Source: Actinomycetes bacterium (GTDB taxonomy: Bacteria; Actinomycetota; Acidimicrobiia; Acidimicrobiales; Microtrichaceae). From it: a stretch of DNA of 64,000 bases. The stretch is taken from NCBI GenBank assembly GCA_029782335.1, contig JAKOVA010000123.1:53551-117550 (forward strand), given 5' to 3'. The notes below the pieces were generated by a model. The model saw only the letters and a program-made list of their open reading frames with translations, had not been told where the DNA came from and made no database searches. Shown one piece after another: positions 44,603 to 52,548 of this stretch (position 1 is its first letter; every line of letters begins with the position of its first letter). The position numbers and the translations under genes were made by a program.

Positions 44603-46096
44603 ATGCCCGCCACGAAGCCGGCCCTGCGCATGGCGCTGATCCACGTCATGCAGGAGACCGACACGTTCAACCCGGTGCCCACCACGCTGGCCGACTTCCA
44701 GCGGGTCGCCCTGCTCGAGGGCGACGACGTGCTGAAGCGCATCGACCCTCATGGTCCGATCGCCGGGTACCTCGCCGCTGTCGACCAGAGCGGGTTGCCC
44801 GTCGAGACGCTCCCGGTCCTGCGCGCCGATGCGCAGTCCGGAGGTCGGCTGACCCGCCCGACGCTCGAGGAGATCTCCAACCGGATCTGTGCCCGGCTCG
44901 GCCGCCTGCTGCCGGTCGACGGTCTGGTCGTGCTGCTGCACGGCGCGGCGGCGGCCGACGGCGTCGATGACGTGGAGGGGTACCTCCTGTCGAGGATTCG
45001 CACGATCGCCGGGGGCACGGTGCCACTCGCCCTGATGCTCGACCACCACGCCAACGTCACCCGGGAGATGATTCGCCGCAGCGACCTGATCGTGGCGTTT
45101 CGAACCCAACCCCATGACCCGTACGACACCGGTCTGGCCCTCACGACCTTGGCCCTCCGACTCGTCGACGGCCATCTCCGTCCCACGATCGCCTGGCGCA
45201 AGCTGCCGATGGTCACCCATCAGGAGCAGTACCTGACGTCTCGCGGACCGATGCAGGAGTGGTTCGACCGAGCACGGGAGCTCGAACGGGAAGGTCGGGC
45301 GGTGACGATCTCCCTGTTCCCGATGCAACCATGGCTCGACGTCGCCGAGGCTGGGTGGGCCGTCGTCGTCGTGACCGACGACGACCGGGGCGAGGCCGAG
45401 CACCTCGCTGATGAGTTGGCCGACCATGCCTGGCTGCTCCGGGATCGGTTCATGGAGCGCGAGAGCTGCGACATCGCCGAGGCCATCGACTTCGCCGACG
45501 ACCCGGCGCGCCAGACCGTCCTGATCAGCGACACGGGTGACTCGGTGCTCGGCGGATCACCCGGCGACAGCACGGCCATCCTGCGCGCCCTGCTGGAAAG
45601 ACCCCGGCGACACCGCGCACTGGTTCCGGTCACGGATCCCGCCGCCGCTCGTCGCCTCGGCACACACCGCGAGGGAGAACATGTCGACGTCGAGTTGGGT
45701 GGCTGGTCCACCGCCTTCTCCGCCCCCCTTCGGGTGACGGGGCGGCGCGGCGCGGCGCGCTCCGGAGTCATCGCGCTCGACGGATTGCCGCAGGGATCGG
45801 TGGACATGGGCACGGCGGTGATCCTCGACACCGACTCGGTGACGATGCTCGTCACCGAACACCCGGGGGTCGGGGGCATCCACCCAGGGATCTACCGAGC
45901 CATGGGTGTCGAACCCGCGCAGTACAAGATGATCGTCGTGAAGACGGCGTCCAACTTCCAGTACTTCCGCGGGATCACGACCACGTTCGTGCGCGCCGCG
46001 ACACCCGGACCGACGCAGTCCGATGTCCGTTCGCTGCCGTGGTCACGGATTCCCCGGCCGATGTTCCCGCTCGATCAGCTGGAGACATGGCGATGA
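44603..46096 (+). CDS. M81 metallopeptidase family protein (MlrC type), copy 2
   Basis: A 497-aa protein starting 5 bases after SDR 2. The likely zinc ligands match copy 1 in position: E18 (VMQETDTFNP), D147-x-H149 (MLDHHANV) and H171. The GDSVLGGSPGDST region is also kept. The two copies differ widely elsewhere, so they are old paralogues with probably different substrates. It overlaps the dehydratase gene by 4 to 10 bases. Confidence 0.9.
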   Translation: MPATKPALRMALIHVMQETDTFNPVPTTLADFQRVALLEGDDVLKRIDPHGPIAGYLAAVDQSGLPVETLPVLRADAQSGGRLTRPTLEEISNRICARLGRLLPVDGLVVLLHGAAAADGVDDVEGYLLSRIRTIAGGTVPLALMLDHHANVTREMIRRSDLIVAFRTQPHDPYDTGLALTTLALRLVDGHLRPTIAWRKLPMVTHQEQYLTSRGPMQEWFDRARELEREGRAVTISLFPMQPWLDVAEAGWAVVVVTDDDRGEAEHLADELADHAWLLRDRFMERESCDIAEAIDFADDPARQTVLISDTGDSVLGGSPGDSTAILRALLERPRRHRALVPVTDPAAARRLGTHREGEHVDVELGGWSTAFSAPLRVTGRRGAARSGVIALDGLPQGSVDMGTAVILDTDSVTMLVTEHPGVGGIHPGIYRAMGVEPAQYKMIVVKTASNFQYFRGITTTFVRAATPGPTQSDVRSLPWSRIPRPMFPLDQLETWR

Positions 46097-47823
46097 ACGA
46101 CCCACACGAAACCGGCGTCTCCCTGCGCACCCGACGCTGGTACGGGGGGATGTCGCGCGACCACTACATCCACCGCAGTTGGATGAAGCGCGGTCTCCCG
46201 GACGACGCCTTCTCCGGCAAGCCGATGATCGGGATCTGCAACTCGGCGTCCGACCTGACCCCCTGCAACCAGCACCTCGACGATCTCGCCGAGCACGTCA
46301 AGCGGGGCGTGTGGGAAGCCGGCGGCGTGCCGCTCGAGTTCCCGGTGACCTCGCTCGGCGAGACCCAGATCCAGCCAACGGCAATGCTCCTCCGCAACCT
46401 GATGGCAATGGACGTCGAGGAGTCGTTGCGCGGCAATCCACTCGACGGCGTGGTGCTGCTGTCGGGCTGCGACAAGACCACGCCGGCCATGCTGATGGGC
46501 GCGGCCTCGGTCGACCTGCCGGCGATCATGCTCACCGGCGGTCCCATGCTGACCGGCCGCCACCACGGGAAGCCGTTGGGCTCCGCCACCGACATGTGGC
46601 GGATGAGCGAGGAGGTGCGTGCCGGGACGATGACGCCCGAAGCGTTCGTGGCGACCGAGTCCTCGATGACCCGCAGCGCCGGGCACTGCAACCCGATGGG
46701 CACGGCGTCGACCATGGCGACGATGGCCGAAGCGCTTGGCATGACCTTGCCGCAGAGCGCGTCGATCCCCGCTCCGGACACTCGTCGTCGTCGCCTGGCC
46801 CACCTGACGGGCAGGCGGATCGTCGAGATGGTCGGCGAGGATCTGCGACCCAGCCGGATCCTCACCATCGACGCGTTCGAGAATGCCATCCGGGTCCTCT
46901 CGGCGATCGGCGGGTCCACCAATGCCGTCATCCACCTGCTGGCCATCGCCGGACGCGTCGGCGTGCCGTTGACGCTCGATGACATCGATCGCATCGGGTC
47001 CCAGCTCCCCCTCCTCGTCGACATCGAACCGTCCGGTACTCGGCTGATGGAGGACTTCTTCGAAGCCGGCGGACTGCCGGCGTTGCTCTACGAACTGGAT
47101 CCGATCATGCGGGGTGACGCCCTGACGGTGTCCGGCGTGCCGATCCGCGCCTGCTGGGAGGAGTGCCGGACCAGTGATCCGAGCATGATCCGCCCGCTCG
47201 ACGACCCGCTGCTCCCGTCGGCGGGGATCGCCGTGCTGCGCGGCAACCTGTGTCCGAACGGTGCCGTCGTCAAGCCGTCGGCAGCCTCACCCGAGCTGTT
47301 GGTGCACACTGGTCCGGCATTCGTGTTCGGGTCGATCGAAGAGTTCAAGGAGCGGATCGACGACCCTGACCTGGAGGTCACCGCCGACAGCGTGCTGGTT
47401 CTGCGCGGATGTGGCCCGCGTGGGTACCCGGGAATGCCGGAGGTGGGCAACATGCCACTGCCGGCGAAGCTGCTTCGCCTCGGAGTGCGGGACATGGTTC
47501 GGATCAGCGACGCACGCATGAGCGGCACCGCCTTCGGCACCACGGTGCTCCACGTCGCGCCGGAGTCGGCCGCGGGTGGACCGCTCGCCGATGTCCAGAC
47601 CGGCGATCTCATCACCCTCGACGTTCCCGGCCGGAGCCTGACACTGCACGTGAGCGACGAGGAGTTGGGGAACCGTCGATCCCGGCGCCAACCAGACCCG
47701 CCAGTGGCCTGGCGCGGCTGGACACGCCTCTACATCGACCACGTGCTGCAGGCCGACCGGGGATGCGACCTCGACTTCCTCGTCGGGTGCTCCGGCGCAG
47801 ATGTGACCCGCGAGAGTCACTGA
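46087..47823 (+). CDS. IlvD/Edd-family sugar-acid dehydratase
   Basis: A 578-aa protein from ATG 46087 (GGAG five bases upstream; ATG 46093 is also possible). The Fe-S ligands expected for this family are C60 (TPCNQHL), C128 (SGCDKTTP) and C201 (GHCNPMG), at the 68- and 73-residue spacings seen in L-arabinonate dehydratase. The C-terminal GCGPRGYPGMPEVG is typical. It is more like aldonate dehydratases than IlvD, converting an aldonate to a 2-keto-3-deoxy acid. Confidence 0.92.
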   Translation: MAMNDPHETGVSLRTRRWYGGMSRDHYIHRSWMKRGLPDDAFSGKPMIGICNSASDLTPCNQHLDDLAEHVKRGVWEAGGVPLEFPVTSLGETQIQPTAMLLRNLMAMDVEESLRGNPLDGVVLLSGCDKTTPAMLMGAASVDLPAIMLTGGPMLTGRHHGKPLGSATDMWRMSEEVRAGTMTPEAFVATESSMTRSAGHCNPMGTASTMATMAEALGMTLPQSASIPAPDTRRRRLAHLTGRRIVEMVGEDLRPSRILTIDAFENAIRVLSAIGGSTNAVIHLLAIAGRVGVPLTLDDIDRIGSQLPLLVDIEPSGTRLMEDFFEAGGLPALLYELDPIMRGDALTVSGVPIRACWEECRTSDPSMIRPLDDPLLPSAGIAVLRGNLCPNGAVVKPSAASPELLVHTGPAFVFGSIEEFKERIDDPDLEVTADSVLVLRGCGPRGYPGMPEVGNMPLPAKLLRLGVRDMVRISDARMSGTAFGTTVLHVAPESAAGGPLADVQTGDLITLDVPGRSLTLHVSDEELGNRRSRRQPDPPVAWRGWTRLYIDHVLQADRGCDLDFLVGCSGADVTRESH

Positions 47824-47837
47824 CCGTACCCGCCGGT

Positions 47838-49130
47838 TCAACAGCGGGCCAGGGCCGCCTCGGTCCGCTCCAGCGTCTCATCGACCACCGCATCGTCGTG
47901 TGCGGTGGACACGAACCACAGACCGCGACTGGTCGGCCGGACGCCGACATCCTGGAGGGCGTCGAGGAAGCGGATCAGCGCCGCCTGGTCGGAGCCGTCG
48001 ACGTACTGCGCGAGCGATCGGATCGTGTCGGCCGGACCGAACCGAAGCTGGAACATCGAACCGCCGATGTGATCGACCGCCAGCCCCTTGTGGGCACCGA
48101 TCCGGCGCAGCTCGGCGACCAGCCGACCGGTCGTGCGCTCCAACGCGGGGTACGGGTCGGTCTCCACCAGGATCTTCAACGTCTCGACACCCGCGGCGAC
48201 GGACAGGACGGCTGCGTTGTAGGTGCCGGAGTGGTTGACCTCGCCCCGGCCGACCGCGGCGAGGAGCTCGCGACTGGTTCCCAGTACCGCCATGGGGTAT
48301 CCGGATGCGATGGCCTTGGCGTAGATCGTCATGTCGCCCTGGACACCCAGAAAGCCCTGCGCACCCGTGAGGCCCAGTCGGAACCCAGTGATCACCTCGT
48401 CGATCACGAGCAGCGTGCCGTGGCGCCGGCACAGCTGGCGCACGCCCTCGAGGTAACCATCCGCTGGCGCGATCACCCCGGTGTTGCACATCACCGGCTC
48501 CATGAGCACGCAGGCCACGTCCTCGGCATCGAGCACCTCGGCGACGACCTCCAAGTCGTTCCACTCGGCGATGAGCACGTCGTCCGACGCGGCAAGGGAC
48601 TGCCCGGCGCCGACCGGCGGGCGGCCATAGGGCGTGGGGAGCGGACCGGCGCCGACCAGCAGTGGATCGAGCCAGCCGTGGTAGTGCCCGGCGAACCGCA
48701 GGACGCGCCGCCGGCCGGTGATGGAACGGGCGATCCGGACGGCGAGCAGATCCATCTCCGACCCGGAGAGCCCGATCCGGATGTTCTCGATCCACGGCAC
48801 CGCGCCGACCAACTGCTCGGCGAAGGCGGCCTCGTATTCGTTCTGCCCAGCGAAGCACTGCCCCACCTCCAGCGCTCGCCGCACCGCGTCCAGGACTCGG
48901 GGATGACCGTGGCCGAGCAGCATCGGGCCCATCCCGCCGGCATAGTCGATGTACCGGTTCCCGTCGACATCCCAGAGATGCGCCCCGGCGGCGCGAGCGA
49001 AGGTCAGCGGGGCAGGGCGGCCGGCCAGGCGGACGTTGGAGTTGACACCACCGGCGACGACCTGGCATCGCCGGCGGTGCTGCTCGATGCTGGCCTCGTA
49101 CCGGTTCGGCGTGCTCGAACGGTGATTCAC
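47838..49130 (-). CDS. Class III aminotransferase, glutamate-1-semialdehyde mutase-like
   Basis: About 430 aa. Fold-type I PLP enzyme with D244 (VIDEVITGF), schiff-base Lys K272 (TIYAKAIASG) and HemL-like segments (VAGGVNSNVR, DVDGNRYIDYAGGMGPMLLGH). GTG 49130 has GGGAG nine bases upstream; GTG 49169 would add 13 residues. HemL for haem synthesis is unlikely in this setting; such paralogues are often catabolic aminotransferases or aminomutases. Operator site 5 lies just upstream. Confidence 0.87.
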   Translation of the reverse strand: MNHRSSTPNRYEASIEQHRRRCQVVAGGVNSNVRLAGRPAPLTFARAAGAHLWDVDGNRYIDYAGGMGPMLLGHGHPRVLDAVRRALEVGQCFAGQNEYEAAFAEQLVGAVPWIENIRIGLSGSEMDLLAVRIARSITGRRRVLRFAGHYHGWLDPLLVGAGPLPTPYGRPPVGAGQSLAASDDVLIAEWNDLEVVAEVLDAEDVACVLMEPVMCNTGVIAPADGYLEGVRQLCRRHGTLLVIDEVITGFRLGLTGAQGFLGVQGDMTIYAKAIASGYPMAVLGTSRELLAAVGRGEVNHSGTYNAAVLSVAAGVETLKILVETDPYPALERTTGRLVAELRRIGAHKGLAVDHIGGSMFQLRFGPADTIRSLAQYVDGSDQAALIRFLDALQDVGVRPTSRGLWFVSTAHDDAVVDETLERTEAALARC

Positions 49131-49183
49131 GGTCCATCGCTCCCTGGGCAGGTACGGATGGGTCGGCACGGACCCCCCAGTGG

Positions 49184-49201
49184 CGAACTCTATAATATTC
49201 G
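49184..49201. promoter_or_regulatory. Island operator site 5 (aminotransferase promoter)
   Basis: The sequence is CGAAC-TC-TATA-AT-ATTCG, the best match to the motif together with site 1, with GCGAA/TTCGC arms. It lies 15 bases before GTG 49169 and marks the right edge of the island. Confidence 0.75.
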
Positions 49202-49238
49202 CGCCGAGCAGTCCAACGCTCCGGCGCGAGCGGCCGGG

Positions 49239-49721
49239 TCAGCCGTCGACGCTCACGTCCCCATGCTCGCCGACGTGCCTGGCGTCGGTCAGGCGGGCCT
49301 TCAACAGCGTGAACAACGAGCCGAGACGACCCGACGGACTGTCCCAGTACTCGCCACCGTCGACCTCGATGGTCATCACCGCGACATTCGGCGACTCCTT
49401 GCCGTCCTCGAAGAACGAGCCGGCGAACGGATTCCACAGGTCGTCGATCAGCGCCCGGTCGGTCGTGATCGACGCGTGGCCGCTGAGTGCCACCCAACGA
49501 TTGGCCCGGTTGTCGCTCATGGTCACCAGCGTGGGAAACGTGCCGGTGAGCTGCTGAGCCCACTGCGCGCTCCGATCCATGAGGATCTGGATGTGGCTCG
49601 CGTCGATCCGCGCCACGGTCAACGGCCGGGACGTGATGGCATCGGCCTGGCCGGTCCCGACCATCAGCGTGTCGCCGGGGGCCAACAGGTCGGCGAGCTG
49701 GCGGGAGGTGTCGTTGGTCAT
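49239..49721 (-). CDS. Pyridoxamine-5'-phosphate-oxidase-fold protein (general stress 26-like)
   Basis: A 160-aa protein from ATG 49721. The split-barrel flavin-binding fold is suggested by LADLLAPGDTLMVGT, TMSDNRANRWVALSGHASI and FEDGKESPNVAVMTIEV, close to the GSP26/PPOX group. These bind FMN or F420; actinobacterial forms often use F420. No catalytic role can be assigned. It lies 29 bases after dodecin, probably in one operon. Confidence 0.85.
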   Translation of the reverse strand: MTNDTSRQLADLLAPGDTLMVGTGQADAITSRPLTVARIDASHIQILMDRSAQWAQQLTGTFPTLVTMSDNRANRWVALSGHASITTDRALIDDLWNPFAGSFFEDGKESPNVAVMTIEVDGGEYWDSPSGRLGSLFTLLKARLTDARHVGEHGDVSVDG

Positions 49722-49750
49722 CGCCTGCTCCTCGTTCCCCTGCGCGCCAC

Positions 49751-49963
49751 TCAGCCGCGCTCGACCTTGAAGGCCACGTCGACCGTCACCTGCCAGCGAT
49801 CGATCGAACCGGACTCCCCGACGTTGGCACGAATGTCGGCCACCTCGATCCACGTCTGGCCACGGACGGTCTCCGCCGACGTCGACAGTGCCGTCCGCAC
49901 GGCATCCTCGATCCCACCCTCGGACTCGCCGACCAGCCGCACGACCTTGAACGTTGCACCCAT
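49751..49963 (-). CDS. Dodecin (flavin storage protein)
   Basis: A 70-aa protein of exact family length. The dodecin strand order is clear (FKVVRLVGESEGGIEDAVRTAL, QTWIEVADIRANV, DRWQVTVDVAFKVE); the Trp in TWIEV stacks on flavin. Dodecamers store or buffer FMN, riboflavin or CoA in actinobacteria. It fits with the neighbouring flavin-fold protein. Confidence 0.93.
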   Translation of the reverse strand: MGATFKVVRLVGESEGGIEDAVRTALSTSAETVRGQTWIEVADIRANVGESGSIDRWQVTVDVAFKVERG

Positions 49964-50064
49964 TGCTTGCGCTCCTTCGTTGAAGTTGGTGGCCGTTGTA
50001 ACACGTGCGATCGGCGGCGGGACAGGACCGGGGCAACGTTCATCCCAACGGGTGACGGACGCGA

Positions 50065-50094
50065 TCGTGGGGAGCGCCGCAGCGCTCCCCACGA
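50065..50094 (-). terminator. Strong hairpin, possible terminator of a small minus-strand transcript
   Basis: A 13-bp perfect stem (50065-50077 with 50082-50094; core GTGGGGAGCGC/GCGCTCCCCAC) has a four-base loop. It is upstream of dodecin and would end a short minus-strand transcript that begins near 50260. No T-tract follows. Confidence 0.6.
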
Positions 50095-50199
50095 CATCGG
50101 CTGATGAATCGACGTGAGCCGTTGAATGCCGGCGGGACGAGGCCGGCAGCTCACGAAGCGGAGGTTGGCGGAGATTCGCCAGACGCTCCAGCGTGCGGC

Positions 50200-50241
50200 C
50201 TAGCGGCCAACCACCTCCAGCGTCCCGAACACCGTGTGCAT
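50200..50241 (-). CDS. Possible 13-aa peptide gene
   Basis: The ATG at 50241 opens a 13-codon frame, MHTVFGTLEVVGR, ending at TAG 50200-50202. Upstream on the same strand is AAGGAGGT, an almost perfect Shine-Dalgarno sequence, 11 bases from the ATG. A strong hairpin lies about 105 bases after the stop codon. It could be a leader peptide, a micropeptide or part of a small RNA. There is no homology I can name, so this stays tentative. Confidence 0.35.
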   Translation of the reverse strand: MHTVFGTLEVVGR

Positions 50242-50460
50242 GTTGTTGGACCACCTCCTTCCTCTGGTTCGCACATCACAGCACACGCCGGTCACCAGCG
50301 AAAGCGGGTTTCCGCACCCGGCACCGCGCCGCCGATCACGTCGGGTCGGCACCGACGGCGACCTGACCTGGCGTTCCTCCCCGGCACGTGAGAGGGACGG
50401 GGCTGGGGTTCACCGGGGCACGCACGCGCCGCGAGAATCAGGAGCGAGGGGGTGGACGAC

Positions 50461-51228
50461 ATGAGCGAGGTCGACGACAGGCTGGTGATCACCGAACGGC
50501 TCGGTCACGTGCTGGTGGTGGAGATGCGTCGCGAGCACAAACGCAACGCCATCGACCGTCGCCTGGCCGACCAGCTCGACGTCGCCTTCAACACCTTGGA
50601 GGACGACGACGACCTGTGGGCCGGCGTGCTGACGGGGACGGCCACCGTGTTCAGCGCCGGCAGCGACCTGACCGGCGGCGGCGACTACTGGACCGAGCGA
50701 GGCGGCCAGTACGGGCTGATCCGCCGCCGGCGCACCAAGCCGCTCATCGCCGCGGTGGAGGGCTGGGCGCTGGGCGGGGGGTTCGAGCTCGTCCTGGCCT
50801 GCGACCTCGTCGTCGCGGCGCGCACCGCCCGCTTCGGCCTGCCCGAGGTGGCCCGCGGGCTGGTGCCCACGTGCGGAGCGCTGTTCCGTGCTCCCGAGGC
50901 ACTGCCACTCAACCTGGCTCGGCAGATGGCCCTCACCGGTGCGCCCGTGGACGCTGCCCGGCTGTACGAGGTCGGCACCATCAGCGCGCTGACCGAACCG
51001 GGTCGGGCCCGCGACGAGGCGGTGGCCCTCGCCCGGCAGATCTGCGCCAACGCCCCGCTGGCCGTGCGCGCCAGCCTCGAAGCCGTGAACAGTGCGCGGC
51101 GCGCCACGGAGGAGGCCGGCTGGGCGGCCACGCAGCAGGCCGAGGAGCGGATCGGCCGATCGGAGGATGTCGCCGAAGGTCTGCAAGCCTTCTTCGAGCG
51201 CCGCCCGCCCGTGTGGCACGGCCGGTAG
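50461..51228 (+). CDS. Enoyl-CoA hydratase/isomerase (crotonase) family
   Basis: A 255-aa protein from ATG 50461 (GTG 50452 is an alternative). The crotonase oxyanion-hole segments FSAGSDLTGGGD and GWALGGGFEL and the catalytic Glu region GLPEVARGLVPTCG (E129) are visible. It acts on an acyl-CoA, probably in beta-oxidation with the acyl-CoA dehydrogenase that follows 24 bases later. Confidence 0.9.
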   Translation: MSEVDDRLVITERLGHVLVVEMRREHKRNAIDRRLADQLDVAFNTLEDDDDLWAGVLTGTATVFSAGSDLTGGGDYWTERGGQYGLIRRRRTKPLIAAVEGWALGGGFELVLACDLVVAARTARFGLPEVARGLVPTCGALFRAPEALPLNLARQMALTGAPVDAARLYEVGTISALTEPGRARDEAVALARQICANAPLAVRASLEAVNSARRATEEAGWAATQQAEERIGRSEDVAEGLQAFFERRPPVWHGR

Positions 51229-51252
51229 ACCGCGAACGGAGACAGTCGAACC

Positions 51253-52548
51253 ATGTGGGACTTCGAGACCGATCCCGAGTACCAGCGCGACCTCGACTGG
51301 GTCGACGCCTTCGTGCGCGAGGAGGTCGAGCCGCTGCAGTACGTGCTGCCCCACGCGCTCGATCGCACGCACCCGCTGTGGCAGGCGCTCGTCCCGCCGT
51401 TGCAACAGCAGGTCCGCGAGCGCGGCCTGTGGGCCACGCACCTCGGCCCGGAGCTGGGTGGGCCCGGCCACGGGCAGGTCAAGCTGGCCCTGCTCAACGA
51501 GATCCTCGGCCGCTCGCCGATCGCTCCCCTGGTCTTCGGCTGCCAGGCGCCCGACAGCGGCAACGCCGAGATCCTCGCCCACTACGGCACGGAGGAGCAC
51601 AAGGCCCGATACCTGCGGCCGCTGCTCGATGGGCAGATGTTCTCGTGCTTCTCGATGACCGAGCCGCAGGGCGGATCCGATCCGAAGGAGTTCACCTGCG
51701 CCGCCGAGCTGGACGGCGACGAGTGGGTGATCAACGGCGAGAAGTGGTTCTCGTCCAATGCCAAGTACGCCGACCTGATCATCGCCATGGTGGTGACCGA
51801 TCCGGAGAACCCGCCGTACCAGCGCCAGTCGATGCTGCTCGTCCCGGCCGACGCCCCCGGCTTGACCATCATCCGCAACGTCGGCCACGGCTTCACCCGC
51901 GAGCCCGGCCAGGGAACCCACGCCTACCTGCGCTACGACAACGTGCGTGTCCCGGCAGGCAACGTGCTGGGGGGTCGGGGGAACGCCTTCGTCGTCGCCC
52001 AGACCCGGCTCGGCGGGGGGCGCATCCACCACGCCATGCGCACCGTGGGCATGGCCCGCCACGCCCTCGAGCTGATGCTGGAGCGCGCCGTGTCCCGGCG
52101 CACCCAGGGCGAGCTGCTGTCACGCAAGCAGCTGGTTCAGGAGATGGTGGCCGACTCGTGGATCGATCTCGAGCAGTTCCGCCTGCTGGTCCTGCGGACG
52201 GCCTGGAAGATCGACCGCTACCACGACTACAAACGGGTGCGCGGCGACATCTCGGCGGTCAAGGCGGCCATGCCTGGCGTCCTCAACCGCATCGCCAGCC
52301 GGGCGCTGCAGGTCCATGGCTCGTTGGGCATCACCGAGGAGATGCCGTTCATGGAGATGATCGCCAACGCGCTGCACCTCGGCCTGGCCGACGGCCCGAC
52401 GGAGGTCCACAAGGTGACCCTGGCCCGCACCCTCCTGTCGCAGGCCAAGCCGGCACCCGGGTTGTTCCCCACCACGCACATCCCCGCCCAGCGCGAGGCT
52501 GCCCGGGCGAAGTACGCCGAGGTCATCGCCCGGCACGGCGGTGAGTGA
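51253..52548 (+). CDS. Acyl-CoA dehydrogenase (ACAD10/11-like)
   Basis: A 431-aa flavoprotein with the three-domain ACAD layout: helical N-domain (HLGPELGGPGHGQVKLALLNE), beta-domain with the signature FSMTEPQGGSDP and C-domain with LQVHGSLGITEEMPF near the end. It is paired with a phosphotransferase-like gene, the same two domains that are fused in ACAD10/ACAD11, suggesting 4-hydroxy-acyl or branched acyl-CoA substrates. Confidence 0.93.
   Translation: MWDFETDPEYQRDLDWVDAFVREEVEPLQYVLPHALDRTHPLWQALVPPLQQQVRERGLWATHLGPELGGPGHGQVKLALLNEILGRSPIAPLVFGCQAPDSGNAEILAHYGTEEHKARYLRPLLDGQMFSCFSMTEPQGGSDPKEFTCAAELDGDEWVINGEKWFSSNAKYADLIIAMVVTDPENPPYQRQSMLLVPADAPGLTIIRNVGHGFTREPGQGTHAYLRYDNVRVPAGNVLGGRGNAFVVAQTRLGGGRIHHAMRTVGMARHALELMLERAVSRRTQGELLSRKQLVQEMVADSWIDLEQFRLLVLRTAWKIDRYHDYKRVRGDISAVKAAMPGVLNRIASRALQVHGSLGITEEMPFMEMIANALHLGLADGPTEVHKVTLARTLLSQAKPAPGLFPTTHIPAQREAARAKYAEVIARHGGE

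Larger units (their letters stand above)
49964..50460. other. 497-base gap with a hairpin and a possible tiny gene
   Basis: No longer gene is convincing here. The stretch holds a strong hairpin at 50065-50094 and a minus-strand 13-codon frame at 50200-50241 with a near-perfect ribosome site. The remaining 50260-50450 shows no feature I recognise apart from the promoter region expected for the crotonase gene. Confidence 0.6.

Noticed and set aside
47838-49130. hemL of haem synthesis
   Set aside because: It sits alone under the island operator with no other haem-synthesis genes adjacent; a catabolic paralogue is more likely.
47409-50117. A 902-codon open frame on the plus strand
   Set aside because: It runs across the dehydratase end and antisense to the aminotransferase, PPOX-fold and dodecin genes; composition is that of a GC shadow.
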